DNA of 64,000 nucleotides from Haliotis asinina (lineage: Eukaryota; Mollusca; Gastropoda; Lepetellida; Haliotidae), in NCBI RefSeq assembly GCF_037392515.1, contig NC_090288.1:3217501-3281500 (forward strand), in the 5' to 3' direction. The position numbers and the translations under genes are program-made. Position 1 is the stretch's first letter; each line of letters opens with the position of its first letter. Shown piece by piece: positions 54,350 through 64,000 of the stretch. The notes below the pieces were generated by a model. That model was given only the letters and a program-made list of their open reading frames with translations. It did not search any database and was not told where the DNA came from.

Positions 54350-57300
54350 TTTAATAGATGGTCAACACTTTTAGGATTCTTGTTTTCCCGGAATTTATCT
54401 GCTCCTAGTTTTCTATGTGTTTACTTCCGGGAGACTTATTTGAGGACATTCTACAGTGTTGACGATACTGGTAAAAGCCCGAACTTTCGGAAAATGACTG
54501 AGTATAAAAGTTGGTTGCCGTGTTGTGGGCGACACTCATTCATATTTACTGGAGTTACAACGCCTGATCATCAAAACCCGTCCACGCCTGGATCTACATT
54601 ATCCGCTGTCAGACCGATCACTGTTTTTACATTCTGCATAGTTGATTCTCTCTCACACCAAGACTTTAATGAGTTTGCTACTAAATATATTTTGTGACCC
54701 ATTGCCTTAGATTTTGTCTCGCTTATATTGTATTTGAAATCTGTATTGTGAAATTGACTTGTGACTTTGTATACCTTGCTCTCGTTGCATAATAATACAA
54801 TTTGAACGTTTATGACTTGTCTTTGTTCTGTTTGGCTGGTCCACGGGGGATTTCTTACATCGTTTGTCACAGTAGATTCTTAAATGTAACAATCTTCATG
54901 AAAAGAAAAACACATGTTACAACTGATTATGGCGCCAAGAATCACATGACTCTCTGTAGGGGGTGAGGTGTGGTTTATTCAGAGTTAAAATTCTGTAAGC
55001 CCTGAAATAACACAACATTCTTACTAAGGTTTGCTCATTGCATAATGTCTGGCATAGGCAGCACAAGAGGTTTGTCTCAATGAATTCGGTAATCCAGCAA
55101 TTACACATGTACGTTATACAACATTATAACTGGACAAGGGAAATAATCACATGACACTATGCAAAACATTGGTTGCTCCATTATGGGAAATAATTCAATG
55201 TCCAGTAACACAGTTTGTTAAACTTAGCAATATGTACACATACACTGTCATGCAATAAAGTTCACATTTACAATGACATAACTATTTGGTAACCCTCCGC
55301 GGATACTAGAAAGCTGTACATAAAAATAGACATATATGGACAAATCAGAACACATTATTATTAATTTGTGGAATAGTGCCTAATATTTGATCATGGTGAG
55401 CAAGACCATGTATTCACACGTGACCTGCCAAGTGCAAACATCATTCATCATTGTGACAACAGATTTACCATCACTGACGATCTCCATTCACACAATGCAA
55501 AGAAAACCATTGCGTGCATAAACACAGGGAAAGCTGAGCACAATGGATGCAGATACAAATCATTCAGCAATGTGAAAACGCTTTCATCAATATCTCTGCT
55601 CTCTACACACAAAACAGACAATAAAACCATTGCACATATACACATCTAGACAACTGGGAACCATGGTTGTGAAAAATTGGAGCAACACTTTACGTTGCAA
55701 TACTATTTGATTTTACACAAGTGGACTTGAACATAAGCTATCAACTTTGTCAAGTTTACAGCATTACCATATGTAACAAATTACCAAGTAACATTTATGA
55801 TGCAATTAAAACCCAGTGCTCGTGAACTTAACATCGTGTTAAAGTATTAAACTCACCTGTTTGACGTTAGATGTATGCCAGGACCTTGTTCCATCTTGCT
55901 ATGCTGTGTTATACAGAAGTATTGTTAGATGAGTACCCAGACTGGTGCATAGAAATTATGGGAATTTTTTATTTATCCAACTGGGAGGTATAATTTAGGG
56001 TCACGTGACAAACAATAATTCAAAGTGAGATATTACTCTTGATCCAGCAGTTTTCTGAAACGTTTCAGATGTCACTGCCACACACGTTTCATAAATATTG
56101 CGACAGAAGTTATGGTTTGAGTGTTTTTCGTACCGTGAACAGATAGACTTTTGGAACTGATACTACGTAATTATTTTGTTTGTTCCGAGATGCACATACA
56201 TTTCACGTACAAATAATACATTGTACTCATCTTCGAGAACTCCTAGATTACAACATATATACACAGTACATGCAGGAATGCTTTCATTAGTACAAAGTTT
56301 TTTTTCTCAATAAATTAACTTTAAACTAATGCAATGCAATAAGTAATTTACAAAATGCACGTATCAAGGTGTTATCACATAGTGCTGTAAGATATATTTC
56401 AGGCTGTAACAATGATTTGAAAGTCGTGTAATTCCTTAAAATTGTGGATATGCAAAGAGAGTAATGCCAAATCTGGGAATATATATCACAGATTCTTTGT
56501 GCAAAAGTGCTATTAAACATTTGTATTTTTCCTGCATCTTGCTCTATCCAAACATGTGAAACACCAGTTGTGAAAATTAAATGACGGACATCTGAAACCC
56601 ATGTATGTTTACCATTGTCATCAAGGTTTTATGGGAATAAATAACATTGGTAAGGAAGGCGGTGCGATTTCATTCTTAATATTTTAACCAAAACATTATA
56701 ACACACCTTTGAGTAGAAACGTGCCCGTATCTACCACACCAACCCAATATGGCCTCATTCGATGCACACTTGCAAACATTTCGAAAAGATGTAAATTATG
56801 TAGTTTGTAGCTTTTCTATATATCCATAATACCTAACACCCCAAATTTCTGAACCGTGTAGAAATACAGGCATGATTTTACTGTAAAATGTTTTACATTC
56901 AACCGTGACGCTTACATATATGAAATAATCTATACATGGAAAAAAGTACTTTACGAGCTCTGAGTGAGATAGTCTGATAAGCTACTGGCCATTCCAATGG
57001 TGATGAGAACAGAACACAAAGGTAGCTATAATTACTTCCAATTTTAACATCTTGACCACTTGATGTCAAAATCGGAAAACTCGGTAAGACAGACTGGCAA
57101 GTTCGTCAGATTGTGTTTATTTCGTAAAGGAGGTACAGGCCCATGATACAACTACTATAGCACAGATATTTGTTGAGTAAGGAGACCTTGAAATGGTGGC
57201 TAATAATTATAATAAATGTATTTGTACGAGAATAACCGCTTTTTGTTTACCTGAGAGGGACAGCTTTGAAGAACATATTATCTTTTCGTTAGTTCGTCAT

Positions 57301-57575
57301 ATAAACAACTGTTGCATAATCGTTTCAGTTATATTGCTTTTTTAAATTAAGACGTAAATATTCATAATTTGTCATTGAAACTTTGGGTATATGTTTCTGA
57401 TGACTATATCTTTCACACAGCAAGTTACTGAAATTCTTTCATATTCTCCTTTAAACTAAAACAAGCGATTTTCCCCCTAAACCAGAAGACACAAACATCT
57501 TGAGTCACAAACACAGTCTTTCGTGCATAACATCAAGTCTATTTTGTGCATATTCTCTCATATCGCGTCATGCAT
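54350..57575. other. Spacer, no gene seen
   Basis: AT-rich, with short ORFs only and no recognisable protein family, tRNA or long repeat. Confidence 0.55.
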
Positions 57576-57975
57576 GTAAAATTCAACTTCAAAGTGTAAT
57601 GCATAACCTTCGGGCTGAATATTTGTCAATAGAACAGATAGTATAGTATAGTATAGTATAGTATAGTATAGTATAGTATAGTATAGTATAGTATAGTATA
57701 GTATAGTATAGTATAGTATTGTATAGTATAGTATAGTATAGTAATTTTTGTATATCAGCATCATTTGCAATGGCAATTCTTAATATAAATTTGTTTTTGT
57801 GGTTTATACGCATCAGTAAATTCTTTCTACAGGTTTATAATCCCAAAGAGCAGCAGAAATTATGGTACGTGGATATGTGATTGAATAGAATAGAACATTT
57901 ATTCTACAACAGGAACGTTCCTAGGTTCCATTCTCAAGATGTGAATCTCATTTCTGGCATTTCTTTGTATATCAG
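57576..57975 (+). pseudogene. Inverted crystallin 5' fragment with ATG microexon and expanded pentanucleotide
   Basis: Matches copy A 43960-44430 in reverse. Microexon 57833-57864 (acceptor ttctacag, ends AATTATG|gtacgtg). The upstream intron contains a (TAGTA)n expansion absent from the other copies. No Greek-key exons follow. Confidence 0.7.
57640..57742. repeat. (GTATA)n microsatellite
   Basis: About 20 pentanucleotide copies with one GTATT interruption. The long ORFs read through it (YYTIL repeats) are artefacts. Confidence 0.97.
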
Positions 57976-58104
57976 TATCATTTGCAATGGCAATTCTGAA
58001 TATTGTCATAGTGTTTACTTCAGGACTGCCATTTCCCAATACTTCCATAGACCGAAAACTATGTAACCAGATGTAGTTATTATTGTTCAATCTGCATTCT
58101 TAAT

Positions 58105-58580
58105 CTTTATCACTACCGCAGAGTACATTGTCTTGTCAGATACCCTGTTCCTCTTTGTCCCTTCCATTAGTTACAGTATATGACATTTATGGCCTTTATA
58201 GGTCACCCCCCTTGGCTGTGTCTGTCATCACATCAACTGTAGAAGGAAGTACTATTGTTTCTCTATCTGTCCATTATGGAATGTTTGCCTGTCCATTGTT
58301 GTTAAAAAACTGTATAAATATATGTATACATCTATACTGAATGTGAGTGTAGAGTCCGGTATTCCGACTCGACCGCTTGCAGGAAAGGCCCTGGTGTTGA
58401 TCTGGAAGTCCGCTCACCTCATTCATGTATACTTGTTTGTCATGTCTTGTGAAACCAACTAAAGACGTTTGAATTAAACTATGCCTTCGTCTTCTTCAAC
58501 ATATTCATTTGTCTTCGTCAACGTGATGTTCATCAAAATCATGAGCTAATTCACCACGAGCCGATGACTACAGGCGCCCG
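58105..58580. mobile_element. Possible solo LTR interrupting crystallin-like sequence
   Basis: A TGTCTTGTC...GTTGACA-bounded segment that separates two crystallin-derived blocks. It has AT-rich signals (TATAAATATATG) and GTCCGGTATTCCGACTCG in the middle. No clear target duplication, so the call is weak. Confidence 0.3.
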
Positions 58581-58584
58581 TTGA

Positions 58585-58700
58585 CAATATAAATTTGTTT
58601 TTGTGGTTTGTACACATCAGTAAATTATTTCACAGGTTTATAAGCCCAAAGAGCATCAGGAATAATGGTATGTGAATATGTGATTGAATAGAATATGTAC
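58585..58700 (+). pseudogene. Inverted crystallin 5' fragment, third ATG microexon
   Basis: Microexon 58636-58667 (acceptor ttcacag, ends AATAATG|gtatgtg), with the upstream AATATAAATTTGTTTTTGTG shared with 57.78 kb. Downstream match stops at about 58695. Confidence 0.65.
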
Positions 58701-58984
58701 TTATTGGATTTGATCAGAAAACGGTTGAAGGTATTTTTCTGAGCTGAACATATTTATGGTACAGAGAGTCATGCACAGAATCTAAACCGAATGTTTGTCA
58801 ATAAATGACATAGAAATGTCTGACGCTTGCCGGGGACGTATTTCAGTTTCATCGACCAGGGATGATATATACCGAGGTCATAAAGGAACTATACACTTCA
58901 GTATGTCAGTTGATTCTAGCCTCCTAGATTTTCAATCGTAAATGTTGCACTAAGGATTGGTGTGCACCCATAGAATATCACCCT

Positions 58985-59205
58985 TCGGCGAGACTCATGA
59001 AGATCTAGGGTCGAATAGGCAACACATGCTTGCCGCAAGAGGCGACTATGATTGTTGGAAGAATCGACTTAAGGGATCGGCTGGCTGACTTGGTGGACAC
59101 ATGTCATCGGTTCCCATTGCGCAGATCGAATGCTCATGCTGTTGATCACTGGCTTATCTGGTCCAAATTTACAAACCGCTGCCATATAGCTAGATAAAGT
59201 AACTT
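58985..59205 (-). repeat. Gastropod-type interspersed repeat, minus strand
   Basis: Reverse complement carries CATATGGCAGCGG, CCAGTGATCAACAGCATGAG, GCGCAATGGGAACCGATGAC and TGTGTCCACCAAGTCAGCCA. Confidence 0.82.
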
Positions 59206-59524
59206 ATTTACATTGTGTAAATTGTTAATGTTTATGAAAGTACAATATGTATGTACTATACGAAATGATTTGACGTGTTTCTGAAATTTTCGAGCACGTT
59301 CATTAGCCATTGCCTTTGCCCTTTAAACAATTTGTATGCCCATGTTTGTAAACAGTTGTGTGTTACACAAGCAATGACTAAAACATAGGGATCAAGCAAA
59401 GTGTTAGTGTTATCTTTCATTCATTCACATATAGAATGTCGTTTACAAACCTAGATGCCACGGTGACGCCCTCAAACCATCATTTTTCATAACACGTTAT
59501 ATTTTAAACTAAAATATTTTAAAC

Positions 59525-59600
59525 TTTTTGGTTCAACTTCTTTATTATACAAGGTCACAACGTTTCGAGACAGATTCTAGTCTGTTCTTCAGGTGAATTT
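59525..59600 (-). other. Hammerhead-ribozyme-like motif, Penelope-type
   Basis: Minus strand: CTGAAGA, then hairpin ACAGACTAGAATCTGT, then CTCGAAACGTTGTGACC. CUGANGA-stem-GAAAC is the hammerhead core, and this arrangement is known at Penelope-like retroelement ends. The stem III and cleavage triplet cannot be assigned with confidence. No reverse transcriptase nearby. Confidence 0.4.
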
Positions 59601-60539
59601 CTAAATGCCTTTGAAACAACGTTTTATTTTGGTAACAATTTGTTCAATAAAGTAGTGACTCTGATGTTTGAACCAATATAATTGCTCTTATTTGTTTTGA
59701 CAAAACCAACAGCGTAAGATGAAATATCCAATTTAAGTCCACTTTTGCCACAAAATTTGATAAATGTGACCTTTACCGTTGACCTTGAAGGTGTTTAATG
59801 CACACATGTATATATCTCACGGAACAGGATATCACGAACACCAGTAAATAGTCTTAAAAAGCAATATTTAGTTTCATAAAGGCATAATATAGTGCGTTCT
59901 CTGATGGAATTATGGTTACCATGGAAAGGCACCAAAATGATATATTGCCTGGCACTTTCAAGTCAGAACGAAACAGCGGTAAAAGACTACGTAGTCTGTG
60001 CGGACAACCACATTGTTTTCTTTCTTGACTGACACAACTATTTAGAGAGCTTGAATCTTGTGTATATAAGTTCTCCTTCATAAGTTCGAAAGCGAGGTAA
60101 TGCGTCACTTGAAAGTAAGACATACTTTCGAGGAATTTGCTTTCAGCAAAGTTTCAGCCTCTGTTTCGAAATGTTGATGTTGATCGTTTTTATTTCTTCT
60201 TTTGGTAAAATATATTAAAGTTTAGTAGGGATGTCATCTGGTTAAAAAAAAACCCAAACCGAGCCCAACGTATCTTTTTCCCAGGTCTTCGAAATGGACC
60301 AGAACCATTTCTTCAGATGAAACCATTAATTAAACCATTTATTCATATAAACATTCAAAGCTATTATTTCCATAGCAACTAAAAGATACTCAAAGCACGT
60401 GATCGCTGTAAAATGCAACCAAATTACTTTTGGGATTAGCCCCCAGTAATCGGGTGATTGTAATATATTTCTATCATGCCGTCCCAGATCAATGTTCAGG
60501 ATATCATGAGGCCAAGACTCGATTATGTACGGGTTGCCT

Positions 60540-60612
60540 TTTTATAACTGCCGCCGCCATATTGATGGAATATTGCTGAGTGCGGCGTAAAAATAAACTC
60601 ACTAACTCACGT
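60540..60612 (+). repeat. SINE tail fragment
   Basis: GGAATATTGCTGAGTGCGGCG followed by TAAAAATAAACTCACTAACTC. Confidence 0.7.
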
Positions 60613-61027
60613 GATATAACTGCGGTATATACTCTGCAAAAGGAAAGGTCAAACTTGTTTTCAGATGCATAATCTATGCATTATGTAAATAATCAACAGG
60701 TCATAATGATGTGTTCACACAGATGGTGCAAGTCTTGTGACAGACCGAGGCTCATGATGCCACACATGAAACAATCAAACGTCAAGGTGTAAGGCTGTGT
60801 CGTTACCTTGCTTTACTCTGCCTGTTCCTCAGTGTCTGGGCTGAAATGCTAATCAATCTTGTTACTGCCGCAACTGAAGATGTGACCAGCACTTAAAGGA
60901 CGGACTTTTGGGTTTGTCCTTCGAGCAGATATTTCGTGTGTTTCTACGCATGAATGTGTTTACGCCGCCAAGGAATACTGAGGTGGCCTATTGGATAGCC
61001 GTTCTGGGATGTTGTTAAAAGCCGCGT

Positions 61028-61063
61028 GAAACAACAACCAGAACAACAACAACAACAACAAAT
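61028..61063. repeat. (AAC)n microsatellite
   Basis: Short run of AACAACAAC within the duplicated spacer. Confidence 0.85.
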
Positions 61064-61282
61064 ACGCACATTCGTAGATACTGTATTTTGGAAAGTGAGT
61101 CACATGCATTGTGAACATTTTTTATCAGACAGAGGTTAGTGTCAAAGGATGTAACGGTTCCTCCGAACCCTCTCTCCTTCCTACCCTCTCTCCTCTCATC
61201 TCTTATCCCAGCCTTTTGTCCTCCCCTCTCTGAACCCAACCCTCTCTCCTTTCAACCCTCTCTCCTTCCATCGAATATTTTT

Positions 61283-61377
61283 TCAGTGTGCGAAGTCCTT
61301 TTCTGGTGATCGCTGCATGATATTACGTGAATACTACTATAAGCGGCGTAAAACCAAACTCACTCACTCACCCTACT
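61283..61377 (+). repeat. SINE tail fragment
   Basis: GTGTGCGAAGTCC, GTGAATACTACTATAAGCGG and CGTAAAACCAAACTCACTCA. Confidence 0.75.
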
Positions 61378-61464
61378 CTCACCAACGCAGTCTGTCCACA
61401 GAAAACGAAACAGAACACCCACTTACAAGTGCTCGGTTTAAGAATACACAGAAGGATACACAGG

Positions 61465-61756
61465 GAAATACATTTCAATGTCTTTATTGATATTATTATA
61501 TATTTGCATTTAATTGGCATGTTCCATTTTTTTAAAAACTTTACTGGTCAATTATTCTGTTTCATTTACAATGTATCTCTTCTTGAAGATGTACCTGTTT
61601 GAAATTACTCTAATTGTATTACATTTTGAATAAAGTGATCTGTTTGTTTTCCATCTGCAGATATTGACATAAGGCGTGTATGCTGATGTATGTGCTGCGG
61701 GGCATCCATGTCTGTAGTCCAACAAAGGAGGAGCTGCTACACCATGTCGGTGTCAA
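61465..61756 (-). other. Crystallin copy B 3' UTR exon with poly(A) signal
   Basis: Acceptor tgtactttcag; AATAAA on the minus strand at 61483-61488. Conserved with 42500-42785. Confidence 0.6.
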
Positions 61757-62311
61757 CTGAAAGTACAGGTATTACAATAATTAAGCACCTCAAAGGATAA
61801 ACAACATTTTGTTCCATGAAGTTTTCTTCAAAACAAAACCTTCACTCACGTCTTACACACAAACGTGGAATCTGCATGTGCAAAATATGCGCGTAAACCA
61901 CGTAACCAGTCAGCAACCAAATTATATTTTGAAAGCACTCTTGGTCTTGTATTGTAGATGAAGTCTTGGATTGCACACTAAGAGTGTAATATTTCTTGAG
62001 TTCATCGAATTGTGTTGCTACAGGTTGTGTGTTGCCACTCTAAGAGGCCACACAAGGCACTTGTCCACTATTTCCGTTGGAAAATAAAAAATGTTAAAAT
62101 CAACTGACAGGTTCGGGTTGTTGAGCGCCTCAGTATATATCATCCCAGGTGGATAAAAGTAGAAGACCTCCTCGTCAAGCGTCAGAGTGTTTTAGTTCAT
62201 GGAATTGTGTTGCTATATCGGTTAGATTATATATGTATGACTCTCGCACCCACACAAAGAAGAGTGTTAAATTATATATATTCCATACATCAAATCAAAT
62301 CCATACATACC

Positions 62312-62429
62312 TCAAATTCTGTTGATGGATGAAGCGGTATTATTCAGGCCAGGGAGGCTGCTGTAGCACTGTCCTTCAGAAAGGATCATCCGCTTCCCGG
62401 AATATTTGACCTCACTGTACAGTGCCCAA
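62312..62429 (-). CDS. Crystallin copy B, second Greek-key exon and stop
   Basis: 118 nt ending in TGA, with the same donor one base later as in copy A. Confidence 0.9.
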
Positions 62430-63377
62430 CTAAAACGAAACAGCAAACATCCATGAAACTTCTGACAACTGCTTTTCAGAAAAAGCAAACTAAATAAGGC
62501 AATGCTTTTCTGAATCATATCCCTCTTGTAAATGTCTCAACTGTTGAGGTAACTGAAACTATGAAGATGAAATTTAAAAATGATACATTTAAAAAGTCAA
62601 ATTCATAAATGCGTACTTGGTGCATATCCGATCCCACTAAATAGCTGTGCACTTACAATTCGCAAACAAAATATTTCTGTGTCTTTCCAAAAAACAAACA
62701 TTGCAATTAAATTTTATCTGAGCGCAAATGTGCTTACTCTCCCTCATGGACAACGGCGGAGGACACACGGTTGTCGAAGGCTCCCAAACCAGGCATGTCA
62801 TTCGTGACTGTCAAAGAACAACCTGTAAAGCATTCCTTCTCGTACAGGGTCACCTTGGCGGAGGTGGGGCACCAGTTTGCCTGCAACAGGATTTTGGATA
62901 ATACCAAGTGTGTGACGTTTCCCGGTATAGGATAATACACTTCACGTGACCTATCTATCGACTTTCATATCAAATTAATAAACAAGTAGTTTTATTCCCC
63001 TGTTAGAGTGGGGTACCTGAAATGAAATTCACCTCTTGAGAATCGAATCGGTAACGGTACCACACAGCTAAGGTACCCTTAAGACATTAGGGCGGAGGGA
63101 CTACAACTGTCTGTTGAGATCAAGCAGACATCTCAGTCAATGTAAAATCTTTTCATGTGAGGTTTCATTTGGGGTCCTTTGTTATAGTGTGTGTCAAATA
63201 TAGAGGTGATGTTTCAAAGAAAACAAAAGACCAGAACCTTACCGATTTCAAGTAATAGAATCAAGAATAGATGGAAAGTGTATCCCCTAAACAAATTTTC
63301 AAACATAAACGCGATAACTATCACAAGAAAACTATTGTAGAATAAATGTTCTATTCAATTACATATTCACATACCAT
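62312..63377 (-). CDS. Single-domain calcium-binding beta/gamma-crystallin, copy B
   Basis: Same structure as copy A: ATG at 63375-63377 (microexon 63375-63406), 62738-62880 and 62312-62429, phase exact, 87 residues. The protein is the same as copy A apart from Ser for Pro at residue 8; the other differences I saw are silent. Both calcium motifs (DNRVSS, NNTASS) are intact. The promoter and first exon lie beyond 64000. The very low divergence, introns included, points to a recent duplication or gene conversion. Confidence 0.85.
62738..62880 (-). CDS. Crystallin copy B, first Greek-key exon
   Basis: 143 nt, acceptor cctgttgcag, donor GAGA|gtaagc. Confidence 0.9.
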
Positions 63378-63406
63378 ATTTCCTGCTGCTCTTTAGGATT
63401 TCAAAC
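63375..63406 (-). CDS. Crystallin copy B microexon ending in the start codon
   Basis: 32 nt, differs from copy A by one base, ends AAATATG|gtatgtg. Confidence 0.75.
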
Positions 63407-64000
63407 CTGAAAAAAGATGTGTATAAACCATAACAACACATTTATAAGAAATGTCGTTGCAAATGATGTTGAAATACAATTTTATACTCCTTTTATCTGT
63501 AAATGTTCAGCCCGAACGTCGCGCATTACACTTCAGTGTGGAAATTTACACGTATGACGTGGTATGAGAGACTGGCACAACTTAGAATTAATTAAAATTA
63601 GCGCTCAGTGTTAGCACTTTGAGCACAAGTGTGAAGATAATTAGAGACGCGGTATAATGACCATTATTTTTTTTGCTAAAATTATGCATAAAAATGAAAT
63701 GGATAATGGCACAGGATACTTGTGACAAGCACATATATTTTTGCTTTTGGAAATAATACTTTCGCTTGTATTAAATTTCTTTACCCATTACAATACAGAC
63801 TGGAGCAGTGTATTTGGAACTAACAACCACCTTCCTTTGTGGAGGCAACGTTAAGATTGGTAGGTAAACGATGTGAACCCGCGTAGAATTCCGTGGAAGT
63901 GAATTTCCCTATTGTAAAACACGATATTGGAACACGAGCATTGATACAGGTGTATGTATTACACAACGGGTGGGAGTGATCTTCTTAACCTGCATAAGAT

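Larger units (their letters stand above)
60735..64000. repeat. Segmental duplication, copy B (continues off the window)
   Basis: Direct duplicate of 41165-45150. Sequence from 61620 to the right edge follows copy A closely, including intron details. Confidence 0.9.

Noticed and set aside
57558..57813. Two overlapping ORFs of about 73 codons rich in YYTIL
   Set aside because: They are translations of the (GTATA)n microsatellite.

Overview
The window is eukaryotic. It has long spliced genes with GT-AG introns, many tRNA-derived SINEs, microsatellites and AT-rich non-coding DNA. Several copies of a short-interspersed repeat opening with GAGT repeats (about 6.8, 14.3, 21.1, 30.9 and 59.0 kb) resemble a repeat I associate with abalone (Haliotis) and related gastropods. 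A marine gastropod is my best guess; the species is inferred, not proven.

1-36.85 kb, minus strand: most of one large gene, DCAF1 (VprBP), the substrate receptor of the CUL4-DDB1 ubiquitin ligase. I placed 25 coding exons by hand, from the start codon at 36850 to a partial exon cut by the left edge. Reading phase is continuous through all of them (about 1,064 codons). They cover the N-terminal armadillo-like region, the LisH motif and the linker up to the start of the WD40 region; the WD40 propeller and acidic tail lie beyond position 1. The introns hold two decayed DIRS-like tyrosine-recombinase retrotransposons (0.42-3.93 kb and 27.5-30.9 kb) with nested SINEs, a TTAA-flanked DNA transposon (18.4-19.9 kb), divergent tandem repeats, and a 51-copy, 49-bp minisatellite (9.2-11.7 kb) lying between two inverted arms. 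The minisatellite unit closely matches the exon 16 splice-donor junction of this same gene.

36.85-42.5 kb: DCAF1 promoter side and a gene-poor spacer with an (ATC)n microsatellite and a hydrophobic ORF fragment that recurs at 60.8 kb.

42.5-45.8 kb and 61.5-64 kb, minus strand: two near-identical copies of a small gene for an 87-residue single-domain beta/gamma-crystallin carrying two canonical calcium-binding motifs. The start codon is the last three bases of a 32-nt microexon. The genes lie in a roughly 3-4 kb direct segmental duplication. The first copy has a TATA/CCAAT promoter at about 45.8-45.9 kb; the promoter of the second is off the right edge.

45.8-61.4 kb: plus-strand (inverted) fragments of the same gene family, comprising a diverged promoter copy (49.4-49.77 kb) and three further ATG-ending microexons (49.0, 57.8, 58.6 kb), without recognisable coding exons. 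Around them are a third DIRS-like element (49.76-54.3 kb), a dead LINE reverse transcriptase (46.6-47.1 kb), SINE fragments and microsatellites. The rest of 54.4-61.4 kb shows no gene I can support.
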